A stretch of 64,000 nt of DNA from Sporosarcina ureae DSM 2281 (GTDB taxonomy: Bacteria > Bacillota > Bacilli > Bacillales_A > Planococcaceae), in assembly GCF_000425545.1 (NCBI RefSeq), contig NZ_AUDQ01000007.1:62001-126000 (forward strand), written 5' to 3'. Within the stretch, counting starts at the first letter, position 1. Each line of letters begins with the position of its first letter. The position numbers and the translations under genes are program-made. The notes below the pieces were generated by a model, which ran no database searches, was not told the origin of the DNA, and saw only the letters and a list, made by a program, of their open reading frames with translations. This document shows positions 8,484-17,352 of the stretch, one piece after another.

Positions 8484-8529
8484 TGATCTTTCCCCCCTTG
8501 ATTGCTGTACGTGCGTTATGCATAGTATA

Positions 8530-8577
8530 CCAAATAATGAGATGCGAGTATTATTATAGCATATAGGGATTATTTGG
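8530..8577. promoter_or_regulatory. Inverted repeat upstream of the RTP homologue, candidate Ter/operator
   Basis: CCAAATAAT (8530-8538) and ATTATTTGG (8569-8577) are a perfect 9-bp inverted repeat with 30 bases between. Minus-strand -10-like boxes TATAAT (8558-8553) and TATACT (8529-8524) lie between and beside the arms. TACCAAAT resembles the core of the B. subtilis Ter sequence as I recall it, at 9 of 13 positions for each arm. Two opposed sites over the rtp promoter is also the B. subtilis arrangement. The rest of the 8484-8900 gap shows nothing I can identify. Confidence 0.5.
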
Positions 8578-8900
8578 AACCAGGTTTTGTTAGAACTATA
8601 TAATATGTTTATAGATGGATTAATTTGGAGGTTAGTAAATTAGCCCTATAATTTGAGAGTCGATATCTCCATTTCTATATTCAAAAATATTTATAAAATT
8701 AAATGTTTTTTTGCTAGAATTCATTTGTCGAAAGAAATCTTTAGCTTAGAAATCAAATGAAATGTAAAGTATATTTTAAGTGTTGTCCCACCCCAAAAAT
8801 TAAATTGAATCCTGAGCCGTTTACTCTGACCTATTTTTATACTCTACGAATAGATTCCACTATGAAGGGAATAACACAAAGTAAAAGGAGGTTTTTCATT

Positions 8901-9593
8901 ATGAAACGCAATTTATGGTTTCTAATGGCTGCACTGCTTCTCGTGCTCGCTGGATGCTCAAACAAGCCTACTACGTCGATGGATGGTAAGACTGACTCTT
9001 CAGAGACAAATCAAAAAGGGACGGACACTGACAAGTCAGAACAGCAAAATGGCAACGAGGATGCTAATTTAACCGACGTATCTCTCTTGGATTACTTTCT
9101 TCCTGACGGCTCCAGCGCGCATTATAAAGGTGTCGGTAATGAATTTGCTGAGCTAGATATCACTGTTGCACGACCTGCACAAGATTATGTCGTGATACAC
9201 GAAAACAACGGTGGTGCATTCGTTCAAAAAGTATTTAAAGTGGATGGAGATGAAATTCAAGTATTGCAAGAGGAACATATCGAATTGGATGCTGGAGTCC
9301 CAACGACAGCTGAGCTAGAGTCCATGAATCCGGTCCGTACGTATTTGAAAGGTCCTATCGAAGTAGGGACAACATTTGATGACTGGAAGATTGTCGAGAT
9401 GAATGCCTCAGTGGAAACGCCTTATCAGCAATTTGAAGATGCGGTCGTAATGGAGCAGGCTGGAAATGACTTTGTGAACAGGATCTATCTCGTGAAGGAT
9501 TTCGGAGAAGTTAAACGTGAATCGGTGATGCCGATGGAAGGCGAAGAAGAATTCGTTGTCACGTCTAGCCTAGAAACAGTGACACAACCTTGA
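8901..9593 (+). CDS. Predicted lipoprotein of unknown function
   Basis: 230-residue secreted lipoprotein. The start is the ATG at 8901 because AAAGGAGG lies ten bases upstream and the product then begins with a textbook lipoprotein signal (MKRN, hydrophobic core, LVLAGC with Cys19). The frame is open further upstream but that part has no ribosome site. Residues about 22-55 are a low-complexity Ser/Thr/Lys/Gln linker, followed by a compact domain with LLDYFLPDGSSAHYKGVGNE, several Glu/Asp-rich stretches and a closing LVKDFGEVKRESV. I do not recognise the family with confidence; similar Bacillales lipoproteins are uncharacterised. Confidence 0.85.
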   Translation: MKRNLWFLMAALLLVLAGCSNKPTTSMDGKTDSSETNQKGTDTDKSEQQNGNEDANLTDVSLLDYFLPDGSSAHYKGVGNEFAELDITVARPAQDYVVIHENNGGAFVQKVFKVDGDEIQVLQEEHIELDAGVPTTAELESMNPVRTYLKGPIEVGTTFDDWKIVEMNASVETPYQQFEDAVVMEQAGNDFVNRIYLVKDFGEVKRESVMPMEGEEEFVVTSSLETVTQP

Positions 9594-9604
9594 TTTTTTG
9601 CAAA

Positions 9605-9633
9605 CAAAAAGGCGCCACACTAGGCGCCTTTTT
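9605..9633. terminator. Bidirectional intrinsic terminator
   Basis: AAAAAGGCGCC, a six-base loop, then GGCGCCTTTTT. It serves both the lipoprotein gene ending at 9593 and the cold-shock gene ending at 9641 on the opposite strand. Confidence 0.9.
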
Positions 9634-9640
9634 AAGTGGT

Positions 9641-9841
9641 TTAGATTTTAACAACGTTAGCTGCTTGTAGACCACGGTTACCTTCGACTACTTCAAATTC
9701 AACCTGCTGACCTTCGTCAAGAGATTTGAATCCTTCGCCTTGGATTGCTGAGAAGTGTACAAAGATGTCTTCTTCTCCGTCAACTTCGATAAAACCGAAG
9801 CCCTTTTCTGAGTTAAACCATTTCACTGTACCTTGTTTCAT
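9641..9841 (-). CDS. Cold-shock protein, CspA/CspB family
   Basis: Single-stranded nucleic acid-binding chaperone of 66 residues with one OB-fold cold-shock domain. The start is the ATG at 9841, preceded by TTTGGAGG; the product begins [23 protein letters not shown]1 (KGFGFIEV) and RNP2 (DIFVHFSAI) are intact. A strong promoter lies about 150 bases upstream (9994-10021), leaving a long structured leader, as is usual for cold-shock genes whose translation depends on temperature-sensitive mRNA structure. This leader contains a terminator-like hairpin (9894-9953). Whether it corresponds to cspB, cspC or cspD cannot be decided. Confidence 0.96.
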   Translation of the reverse strand: MKQGTVKWFNSEKGFGFIEVDGEEDIFVHFSAIQGEGFKSLDEGQQVEFEVVEGNRGLQAANVVKI

Positions 9842-9893
9842 TCGATTACCTCCAAAAAAATATAAATACTTTAATACACGAACCTTAACATAC

Positions 9894-9953
9894 AAAAAAA
9901 TTCACGTATTACAAAAGTTGCCGACGTCGCCGATCCCTTTTGTAATAGGTGAA
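9894..9953 (-). terminator. Terminator-like hairpin inside the cold-shock leader
   Basis: On the minus strand TTCACCTATTACAAAAG (9953-9937) pairs with CTTTTGTAATACGTGAA (9917-9901) with one mismatch in 17. A 19-base loop contains its own CGACGTCG palindrome. Seven T follow directly. It lies between the predicted cold-shock promoter and the start codon, so it could act as an attenuator; it could also simply terminate transcripts arriving from the gene at 10051-10344. Confidence 0.65.
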
Positions 9954-9993
9954 TCTCTTAGCATACGGTCGTTCGATTGATTTACTTACGTCT

Positions 9994-10021
9994 AGTATAA
10001 CATACTGGGCTTCTTTGTCAA
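9994..10021 (-). promoter_or_regulatory. Predicted promoter of the cold-shock gene
   Basis: Minus-strand TTGACA (10021-10016), 16-base spacer, TATACT (9999-9994). Transcription would start near 9987, giving a leader of about 146 bases. Confidence 0.75.
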
Positions 10022-10050
10022 TTGAATAAATACATTTTTACAGAATGTTC

Positions 10051-10344
10051 TTACGATATGTTTGGTTCTCCGTCTACTAACACAATGATGCCGTGATACA
10101 ATTGTAAATCTCCCTCACAGCCTTCGCAATAGTGTTTTTCCGAAGTCGACCAAAATGCATGGAAGCAGCCTTTACGAACTTCATAATGCTCGAAATACGG
10201 TTCCATCTTCCCGATCACTTCTTTAATATATGATTCTGTGTCGATTATATTCGTAAATGTTTTGGATGAAACGGAGTAGTCTCTCCACTCTTCAAACATC
10301 CACCACGGCTCAAAGTCCGCCTTCATGTATACCACTTCATACAT
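10051..10344 (-). CDS. DUF1033 family protein
   Basis: Small cytoplasmic protein of 97 residues resembling the DUF1033 family of Bacillales: opening MYEVVYMKADFEPWWMFEEW, aromatic-rich, with a central GKMEPYFEHYEVRKGC segment. It contains a CEGCEG pair of cysteines near residue 75 that might bind metal. No signal peptide or membrane segment. Function unknown. It stands alone between the cold-shock promoter and the divergent xpaC gene. Confidence 0.8.
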   Translation of the reverse strand: MYEVVYMKADFEPWWMFEEWRDYSVSSKTFTNIIDTESYIKEVIGKMEPYFEHYEVRKGCFHAFWSTSEKHYCEGCEGDLQLYHGIIVLVDGEPNIS

Positions 10345-10578
10345 TCAGTAAGCACCCCTTTATCTTTCGCTATGCAGGAATGATATTCATTCTAGCAAAT
10401 TCAACTCGCTTATCAAAGTAAATTGATTCATGTGGCGTAATATATGAGTTTTCGGCGGTTTTCGGCTATAATTGATATAGGCTCCAGTAACCTTACTATC
10501 TACACGATAAATGAAACCTTTTCGCTGTTAATCCGTAAGTATTATATAGAGTCAGAATGGAAGGCGGCCTGAACCATC

Positions 10579-11238
10579 ATGAATAATATAAAAAATTTCT
10601 TCACACGACATGTAATTATGGCTCCGACTAGTTTCCTGACATGGGCTCTCCTAATAGGCGGTACAAGCATGAACTTTTTCATAAGCTCCGCGATCGGGAT
10701 CGCACTGTATGCAGGAGGCAACGTAGGAATTAAAGAACTGCAGTTACGCTCCACACTAAAAAAATTCGGGATGGCGCGCTCTGAATATAAACATATTGAA
10801 CAACAAGTGAATGAATCTAAACGGAAGCTAAAACAACTCGGAAGTATGTACGGACAAGTTCGTTCAATACAGGCATTCAGACAAGTATACGATATGTCTT
10901 CGATGGCTCGACGCATCATTAAGATCGTCCAGTCCAATCCAAGAAAGTTCTATCAAGTCGAAAGCTTTTTCTATGCTCATCTTGATTCTGTCGTTGAATT
11001 AACATCAAAGTACAGCCTACTCGTTAATCAACCATTAAAAGACCAAGATATCAAAGTCGCGTTACAACATACACGCGAAACATTGTCCGATTTGAGCCTC
11101 GAAATGGAACGAGATCTACGCAACGCTGTATCAACTGATTTGGAACAGCTCCGTATGGAAATTGATTACGTCGATATTACACTCAAGAGAGACAAACCGT
11201 TGCTTGAATCGAAAGGAGAACACTCTAATGACAGATAA
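10579..11238 (+). CDS. xpaC: XpaC family protein
   Basis: 219-residue protein of the family annotated from B. subtilis XpaC (hydrolysis of 5-bromo-4-chloroindolyl phosphate). The N terminus has two hydrophobic segments (about 16-33 and 36-52), after which the protein is a long charged helical domain rich in Lys/Glu/Gln, with likely coiled coil around 75-100. The physiological role is unknown; xpaC is usually paired with a TelA-family gene, as here, which suggests a membrane or envelope stress role. Its last 11 bases overlap the next gene, indicating translational coupling. The ribosome site (GGAAGG) is modest. Confidence 0.85.
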   Translation: MNNIKNFFTRHVIMAPTSFLTWALLIGGTSMNFFISSAIGIALYAGGNVGIKELQLRSTLKKFGMARSEYKHIEQQVNESKRKLKQLGSMYGQVRSIQAFRQVYDMSSMARRIIKIVQSNPRKFYQVESFFYAHLDSVVELTSKYSLLVNQPLKDQDIKVALQHTRETLSDLSLEMERDLRNAVSTDLEQLRMEIDYVDITLKRDKPLLESKGEHSNDR

Positions 11239-12418
11239 AAACGTACTACAAGAAAAAACAATGGATGACCTACTCGACAATCCATTTGATATGGATGCTA
11301 GCTTGCTTCCGAAAGAGATGGAAAATTCGCTGGCAGACACAGCAGCACCCGCTAAATTGATCGACCGATTAACACCTGAAGAACAAGACAAAGCAAGACA
11401 ATTGGCTTCACAAATTCCTGTTGGTAATTACGAAGCTGTCATTTCTTACGGTGCTAATGCACAAAATGAACTATCCAACTTTTCACACAAAATGCTTGAT
11501 CATGTACAAAGCAAAGACATCGGCCCTGTCGGTGAGGTACTGAATGAATTAATGGCTAAACTATCCGAAATTGATACAGACGATTTATCGGATAAAAAGA
11601 AATCAGGTCTTAGTCGTTTATTTAACAAGGCGACTCGCCCGATTAAAGAAATTATGACTAAATACGAAAAACTCGGCACACAAGTCGATAAAATAAGCGT
11701 TCAACTAGAACACTCCAAGCGCGGTTTAATGGATGACGTCCGCATGCTAGATAATTTGTATGAACAAAATAAAACCTACTTCCAAGCACTGAACGTTTAC
11801 ATCGCAGCTGCGGAATTAAAGATCCATGAAATCAATAGTACAATCATTCCTGAACTGCATAAAAAAGCACAGCAGTCAGACGATCAAATGATGGTCCAAG
11901 AAGTCAACGATATGGCACAATTTGTTGATCGTTTAGAAAAACGCCTATACGACTTGCAACTATCCCGTCAAATCACGATTCAAAGTGCTCCACAGATTCG
12001 CATGATCCAGCAAACGAACCAAACGTTGGCAGAGAAAATTCAGGCATCCATCATGACGGCGATTCCCCTATGGAAGAACCAGATTGCAATTGCCCTGACG
12101 CTAAACCGTCAACAAAAGGCTGTGGAGTCACAGAAGCTTGTCACTAAGACTACGAACGACTTGTTGCTTCGTAACTCCGAAATGTTGAAAGTGAATAGTA
12201 TTGAAACCGCAAAAGAGAACGAAAAAGGTATTATTGAAATCGATACATTGAAGACGACACAGGAGAACTTGATCCAGACGATCGAAGAAACTTTACTGAT
12301 CCAAGCGGATGGCCGCGCGAAACGCAAAGCTGCTGAGACCGAGATCGCTAAAATGGAACAAGACCTCAAAACACGTTTACTCGCTGTATATGAAGAGTCA
12401 CAAAACCGTCCCTCGTAA
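11228..12418 (+). CDS. yaaN: TelA/YaaN family toxic-anion resistance protein
   Basis: 396-residue, largely helical soluble protein of the TelA family, named for tellurite resistance but of unknown mechanism. I chose the ATG at 11228 because AAAGGAG lies upstream at the right distance and the start overlaps the end of xpaC. Family landmarks include a conserved helical core with KAETEI-like charged repeats, MDDVRMLDNLYEQNKTYF near 175-195, RQITIQSAPQIRMIQQTN near 255-273 and PLWKNQIAIALTLNRQQ near 290. It forms an operon with xpaC and is followed at once by a terminator. Confidence 0.9.
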   Translation: MTDKNVLQEKTMDDLLDNPFDMDASLLPKEMENSLADTAAPAKLIDRLTPEEQDKARQLASQIPVGNYEAVISYGANAQNELSNFSHKMLDHVQSKDIGPVGEVLNELMAKLSEIDTDDLSDKKKSGLSRLFNKATRPIKEIMTKYEKLGTQVDKISVQLEHSKRGLMDDVRMLDNLYEQNKTYFQALNVYIAAAELKIHEINSTIIPELHKKAQQSDDQMMVQEVNDMAQFVDRLEKRLYDLQLSRQITIQSAPQIRMIQQTNQTLAEKIQASIMTAIPLWKNQIAIALTLNRQQKAVESQKLVTKTTNDLLLRNSEMLKVNSIETAKENEKGIIEIDTLKTTQENLIQTIEETLLIQADGRAKRKAAETEIAKMEQDLKTRLLAVYEESQNRPS

Positions 12419-12434
12419 GAGAGACGGTTTTTTT
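12402..12434 (+). terminator. Intrinsic terminator of the xpaC-yaaN operon
   Basis: AAACCGTC and GACGGTTT form a stem around a 12-base loop containing the stop codon, followed by seven T. Confidence 0.85.
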
Positions 12435-12462
12435 GTTGTGTAAGTTCAGTATATCGGCCTAG

Positions 12463-12644
12463 ACCGATAGAGCGGTTGCGGGCTTTGAGCGGTTACAGTC
12501 TACGATAGAGCGTTTAGTGTTATCGTATGAGCAGGTGCGGCACCTGATAGAGCGGTTGGCAGTGACTATAGAGCGAATGCGCTTGAACTATGAGCGCTTA
12601 GACGATTTAATGAGCGAAACCCGCATTGCCGTCCTCACCAGTTA
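12463..12644. repeat. 21-bp-period intergenic array, copy 2
   Basis: GAGCG/GAGCA cores start at 12470, 12487, 12508, 12529, 12550, 12571, 12592 and 12612: after a first gap of 17 the spacing is 21, 21, 21, 21, 21, 20. The plus strand ends with TATGAGCGCTTAGACG, then ATGAGCGAAACCCGC and CTCACCAGTTA, the same end as copies 1 and 3. From 12484 to 12644 one plus frame is open and reads as IERL/YERL-type heptads to a TAA. It lies between convergent genes, past the terminator at 12402-12434. Apart from this array and two terminators the 12419-12762 gap is empty. Confidence 0.88.
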
Positions 12645-12697
12645 ATCACGTCTAAAACTTCAAACTACAACACTTCCCGCCCTACCCATCTCAAACA

Positions 12698-12730
12698 TAA
12701 AAAAGACGATTCAATTAAGAATCGTCTCAA
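12698..12730 (-). terminator. Intrinsic terminator of the DUF6501-like gene
   Basis: Minus-strand AGACGATTC / GAATCGTCT stem with a six-base loop followed by six T. Confidence 0.9.
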
Positions 12731-12762
12731 AATCCCTACTATACTATCTATTCACCAATCAA

Positions 12763-12960
12763 TCACTCAAAATACGTCTTATAATACCCGCCGACCTTGC
12801 CAGAATTATCTACTACAAAGATAAATTCTTCTGTCTCGTTTTTTACTTCATACGACTTCCCTACTGTCAGCATATTACTAACCAAATACTTCGCTGCATC
12901 GGTATGCGTACACGTCACCGTCTTCAACGAAGGTTCATCCAACCATTGTAAAAATGACAT
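12763..12960 (-). CDS. Small conserved protein, DUF6501-like
   Basis: 65-residue soluble protein without a signal peptide. It resembles a short Bacillales family of unknown function (DUF6501, from memory): LKTVTCTHTDAAKYLVSN, then TVGKSYEVKNETEEF and a closing VVDNSGKVGGYYKTYFE. The C-terminal half looks like a small beta barrel. A GGAAGGAG ribosome site lies upstream. It is downstream of odhB on the same strand but separated from it by a strong terminator, so it has its own transcript. Confidence 0.75.
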   Translation of the reverse strand: MSFLQWLDEPSLKTVTCTHTDAAKYLVSNMLTVGKSYEVKNETEEFIFVVDNSGKVGGYYKTYFE

Positions 12961-12980
12961 ACAATCTCTCCTTCCTTAAA

Positions 12981-13010
12981 TAAAAACGACCCGCTGATTA
13001 GCGGGTCGCT
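12981..13010 (-). terminator. Intrinsic terminator of odhAB
   Basis: Minus-strand CGACCCGCT / AGCGGGTCG with a three- to four-base loop and following T run (TTTTTA). Confidence 0.93.
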
Positions 13011-13023
13011 TGATTTGAGTTAA

Positions 13024-14256
13024 TTAAGAACCTAGTAGAAGGTCTTCAGGGTTTTCAAGCAACTCTTTAACCATCTTCAAGAATCCTACTGAATCTTTCC
13101 CATCAATTACACGGTGATCATAAGAAAGTGCAACATACATCATTGGGCGAATTTCGATATTGTCACCAACAGCTACTGGACGCTTCTGAATTGTATGCAT
13201 ACCTAAGATTCCTACTTGTGTACCGTTAAGGATTGGAGTAGACAATAGTGAACCGAATACCCCACCGTTTGTAATGGTGAATGAACCGCCTGTCATATCA
13301 GCCATTGTCAATTTGTTGTCGCGAGCTTTTTTCGCAAGTTCTCCGATAGATGCTTCGATTTCAGCAAAGCTCTTACGGTCTGCGTCTACTACGTTTGGAA
13401 CAACTAGTCCGCCGTCAGTAGATACTGCGATACCGATATCGAAGTAGTTCTTCAATAGAATTTCATCGCCATCGATTTCAGCGTTAACATATGGATATTT
13501 CTTCAATGCTGCAACGACTGCTTTCGTGAAGAATGACATGAAGCCTAGACGTACATCGTTTTGCTCGAAGAATTGGTCTTTTTTGCGTGAACGAAGTTCC
13601 ATCATTTTCGACATATCAATTTCATTGAATGTAGTCAGCATTGCTGTGGATTGTCTTACTTCAAGCAAACGCTTAGCGATTGTTTGACGACGACGAGTCA
13701 TTTTCTGACGTGTAATACGGCCGTCATCCTTTGCTTCTGCTTTAGCAGCTGGTGCTGCAGGAGCTTTAGGTGCTGGAGCGTTGTTGTGAGCAGATACGTC
13801 TTGTGCGCGTACGCGACCCATTGGATCAACAGGTGATACGTCTGCAAGATTAATACCTTTTTCACGAGCAAGCTTGCGTGCTGCTGGGCTTGCAATCGTG
13901 CGGTCTGAAGAAGATGTTTCTTCCGCTACAGCTGCCGCCGGAGCCGGAGTTTCTTCTTTTTGCGCTGGAGCAGGTGCTGCAGCTTCAGTTGCTTGTGGAG
14001 CTTGTTGTGCCGGTGCACCTGAACCTTCCCCTACAATCGCGATAACTTGGCCAACTTCAACTGTGTCGCCTTCTGCAGCCAATAGTTCAGACAAAACGCC
14101 TGCTTCTTCTGAGATGACTTCGACGTTTACTTTATCTGTTTCCAATTCAACGATGAATTCACCTTTATCCACGTTTTCACCGGGTTGTTTTAACCATTTT
14201 GCAATTGTACCTTCTGTAATTGATTCTGCTAGTTCAGGTACTCTGATCTCTGCCAC
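13024..14256 (-). CDS. odhB: Dihydrolipoyllysine succinyltransferase, E2 of 2-oxoglutarate dehydrogenase
   Basis: Core E2 subunit of the 2-oxoglutarate dehydrogenase complex (TCA cycle), transferring succinyl from lipoyl-lysine to CoA. 410 residues in the classical order: lipoyl domain 1-75 with the modified lysine at Lys42 in ETDKVNV; an Ala/Pro/Glu-rich linker; the peripheral subunit-binding domain about 118-155 ([15 protein letters not shown]); a second linker; and the catalytic domain about 180-410 with DHRVIDGKD holding catalytic His381 and Asp385. Follows odhA by 99 bases. No E3 gene is adjacent, as in B. subtilis, where E3 is shared. Confidence 0.97.
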   Translation of the reverse strand: MAEIRVPELAESITEGTIAKWLKQPGENVDKGEFIVELETDKVNVEVISEEAGVLSELLAAEGDTVEVGQVIAIVGEGSGAPAQQAPQATEAAAPAPAQKEETPAPAAAVAEETSSSDRTIASPAARKLAREKGINLADVSPVDPMGRVRAQDVSAHNNAPAPKAPAAPAAKAEAKDDGRITRQKMTRRRQTIAKRLLEVRQSTAMLTTFNEIDMSKMMELRSRKKDQFFEQNDVRLGFMSFFTKAVVAALKKYPYVNAEIDGDEILLKNYFDIGIAVSTDGGLVVPNVVDADRKSFAEIEASIGELAKKARDNKLTMADMTGGSFTITNGGVFGSLLSTPILNGTQVGILGMHTIQKRPVAVGDNIEIRPMMYVALSYDHRVIDGKDSVGFLKMVKELLENPEDLLLGS

Positions 14257-14355
14257 AATAAATTCCTCCTCGTAGGTATACCGTTTTATTAACGGACAAG
14301 CTACTTTGTTTAAGTAGTTTTTAAATTTAATTGTAAAGCTTCCTTACTTGTTATA

Positions 14356-17166
14356 TCACTTTTTTAAAGCTTCTTCAATGATGCGATTTTGTTCTTTTTT
14401 ATGAGAAGCGCCGTCACCTTCAGAAGGACTTGAACGCTTAATACGTCCTACATACGAAATGTTCTTACCGTCAGCTAATTTTTCTAGGAATGGATAAGCA
14501 AATGACCATGTACCCATGTTCTTCGGCTCTTCCTGAACCCATACTAAATCTTTTACTTTCGGGTAGCGTGCAACGATTTCTTTGATTTTGTCGGATGGGA
14601 ATGGATATAGCTGCTCTACACGTACCACGTGCAAGTAGTCGAATCCTTCGCCGTCTTTAATCTTTTCAGCCAAGTCGATTGCCATCTTCCCGCTTGCAAA
14701 CAAGATCTTTTTGACTTTTTCAGGCTTTTTCCCTGTGCCAGGTTGCTCGAGAACCGTCTTGAAGTGACCTTCCGTTAAGTCTTCAACATCCGCTCCAACT
14801 AGTGGGTGACGAAGTAAAGACTTAGGTGTAGCAATAACTAACGGACGTTCTGCTTCGCTGCCGAGAATTTTCGACTGACGACGCAATACGTGGAAGTAGT
14901 TTGCTGCGCTGGAGATATTCGCGACTGTCCAGTTGTTTTCCCCACAAAGTTGTAGGTAACGTTCAATACGTGAACTGGAGTGTTCTGGTCCTTGTCCTTC
15001 AAATGCGTGCGGCAACAATAGCACTAGGCCGGATTGCTGACCCCACTTCGAATAACTTGAAGATACGAACTGGTCGAACATAACTTGTGCCATGTTCGAG
15101 AAGTCACCGTATTGCGCTTCCCAGATCGACATCGTTTTGTCTTCTTCTAAGTTATAACCGAATTCATAACCTACGATTCCTGCTTCTGACAGTGGGCTGT
15201 TATACGCCACGAATGAAGCATTGGATCCGCTAATATGATGCAATGGAACAAGTTCTTCACCTGTTTTTTCATCATGTAATACTAAGTGACGCTGTGCAAA
15301 TGTACCGCGCTGGATATCTTGTCCAGACATACGGATTGGTTTACCGTCTTGAATGATTGAACCGAATGCTAATTGCTCCGCATGTGCCCAGTCAATCTTC
15401 CCTTTACCTTTAAACGGCTCCAGGCGACGCTTCAAGATTTTATCCAATTTGTTGAAAACAGTGAATTCATCCGGGTATGTTAATAGCTCTTCGTTCATTA
15501 GGCGAAGGCGATCTTCCGCTACCCCTGTTTCAAGGTCACGTGGAAGTCCAGCTTGTACGACTTCCGGCGTTGCGTTGGAAATTTCCGGTGCGTCTGCTGA
15601 TTGTTCTTTTACGTGATCGTACGCTTGTTGCATCGTTGCGATCACCGACTTGTCCATTTCCTTAACCTCTTCGTCTGTTAGGAGCTTTTGCTCTACTAGA
15701 CGTTGTCCGTAAAGTTCACGAACTGTTGGGTGTTTATGGATTTCGTGGTACATCACTGGATTCGTTACTAGTGGCTCATCCATTTCGTTGTGTCCGTAAC
15801 GACGGTACCCAATCAAGTCGATTAGTACGTCTTTACCGAACGCCTGGCGATATTCAAATGCCAGTTTAGCAACAGCTAGTACTTCTTCTGGGTGATCTGC
15901 ATTCACGTGGAATACAGGCACTTCATAGCCTTTTGCTGGATCGGATGCATAGTGTGTAGAACGGGAATCATAATATTCCGTCGTGAAGCCAATTGTATTG
16001 TTGGCGATGACGTGAACCGATCCACCTGTTCTGAAACCACGAACGCGAGAATAGTTGAATGATTCCGGAACGATACCTTGTCCAGGGAACGCAGCATCAC
16101 CGTGTACTAAGATCGCGTATGCTTTATTTGTATCTTGTTGTGGAATACCTGGGTTGTCCGTGTTTTCTTGTGCAGCACGAGTTTGACCAGTAATCACCGG
16201 GTTTACCACTTCTAGGTGAGACGGGTTGTACGCAAGGAAACGATTCATCCCAGATTTACCTTTATGAAGAGCACCCATATGGTATTTCACGTCGCCGAAC
16301 CAGCCGCGAGTTACTTCAAGAGATCCGTCTTTTGGCAAGAACGGTGAAGCAGGTACGCCTGCGAATTCTGCAAACATCATTTCGTATGGTTTGTTTAAGT
16401 TGTGCGTCAATACATTCAGACGTCCGCGGTGAGCCATGCCAATTAGCACTTTTTCCATTTGCGCATCTTCGGATAGACGCATTAATTCATCAATTAAGAC
16501 GACTAATGTGTCTACACCTTCGATAGAGAAACGTTTTGCTCCAACGAATGTACGGTGAATGAATTTTTCAAAGCCTTCAATTTTCGTCAAACGCTCAAGA
16601 AGTTGTTTTTTCTCGTCTCCTTGCATTTTTGACTGTACGTCGCCGTTTTCAATTTTTGATTGAATCCAGTTACGCTCTGTTTCATCGATCAAGTGAGAGA
16701 ATTCGTATGCAATGGAGCCTGTATAAAGAGACTTTAAATAATTCATTGCATCTAATCCGTTTTCAACTGTCGCTGGAACATTTTTCAAGAACAAAGTTGC
16801 TGGCAATCCGACCAGATCGCTTTCTGTCAATCCATGATAGGACAGTTCAAGACGTGATGTATCTTTAGGTCGATCGTTTAATGGATAAATGTCTGCTGCA
16901 AGATGTCCATAAGAACGAATAGCTTCAAGTAAAGAATAAACGGCAAGAACTTTACGCAAATCCGTTTGGGAACCTTGCGCTATAACTGCCTCTTGACCTG
17001 ACTCATCCATCTGAGGCGCACCAAAATTCCTGAATAGCTCTGCTAAATCAGGATCTACTGCATCTTGATCTGTTTTGAACAGATCGTACATTTCCATTAC
17101 ATACCCAAGGTTTGGACCCGAAAAATTAGCATACGGGGAACGATGGGAATCCACATTGTTCGACAT
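14356..17166 (-). CDS. odhA: 2-oxoglutarate dehydrogenase E1 component
   Basis: Thiamine diphosphate-dependent decarboxylase of the TCA cycle, 936 residues, full length for the family. The ATG at 17166 was chosen because GGAGGTCA precedes it; a start six codons earlier lies upstream of that site. The N terminus carries the family's short E2-binding segment (YVMEMYDLFKTDQDAVDPDL). Catalytic landmarks include IGMAHRGRLNVL, the thiamine-binding region HGDAAFPGQGIV and RYGHNEMDEP, and the transketolase-like pyrimidine domain followed by FEGQGPEHSSSRIERYLQL. It forms an operon with odhB. Confidence 0.97.
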   Translation of the reverse strand: MSNNVDSHRSPYANFSGPNLGYVMEMYDLFKTDQDAVDPDLAELFRNFGAPQMDESGQEAVIAQGSQTDLRKVLAVYSLLEAIRSYGHLAADIYPLNDRPKDTSRLELSYHGLTESDLVGLPATLFLKNVPATVENGLDAMNYLKSLYTGSIAYEFSHLIDETERNWIQSKIENGDVQSKMQGDEKKQLLERLTKIEGFEKFIHRTFVGAKRFSIEGVDTLVVLIDELMRLSEDAQMEKVLIGMAHRGRLNVLTHNLNKPYEMMFAEFAGVPASPFLPKDGSLEVTRGWFGDVKYHMGALHKGKSGMNRFLAYNPSHLEVVNPVITGQTRAAQENTDNPGIPQQDTNKAYAILVHGDAAFPGQGIVPESFNYSRVRGFRTGGSVHVIANNTIGFTTEYYDSRSTHYASDPAKGYEVPVFHVNADHPEEVLAVAKLAFEYRQAFGKDVLIDLIGYRRYGHNEMDEPLVTNPVMYHEIHKHPTVRELYGQRLVEQKLLTDEEVKEMDKSVIATMQQAYDHVKEQSADAPEISNATPEVVQAGLPRDLETGVAEDRLRLMNEELLTYPDEFTVFNKLDKILKRRLEPFKGKGKIDWAHAEQLAFGSIIQDGKPIRMSGQDIQRGTFAQRHLVLHDEKTGEELVPLHHISGSNASFVAYNSPLSEAGIVGYEFGYNLEEDKTMSIWEAQYGDFSNMAQVMFDQFVSSSYSKWGQQSGLVLLLPHAFEGQGPEHSSSRIERYLQLCGENNWTVANISSAANYFHVLRRQSKILGSEAERPLVIATPKSLLRHPLVGADVEDLTEGHFKTVLEQPGTGKKPEKVKKILFASGKMAIDLAEKIKDGEGFDYLHVVRVEQLYPFPSDKIKEIVARYPKVKDLVWVQEEPKNMGTWSFAYPFLEKLADGKNISYVGRIKRSSPSEGDGASHKKEQNRIIEEALKK

Positions 17167-17352
17167 GTAATATGACCTCCACATTTGCCAAATGGCTTGT
17201 TGTGTTTATTTTCACTACTTCTACATAATAATAGCACGCAAACCTTAGAACTGAAAGGGATTAATCCTAATATGCGTAGTTTTCTGCAAAGTTCTTAAAA
17301 ATATATTAAATAATACTGAAAACTACGTCTCTTAGGCACTTCACGTACATTC

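Noticed and set aside
8901-9593. Longer version of the lipoprotein gene starting at 8757
   Set aside because: The first 48 codons have no ribosome site and would bury the lipoprotein signal; AAAGGAGG clearly marks the ATG at 8901.
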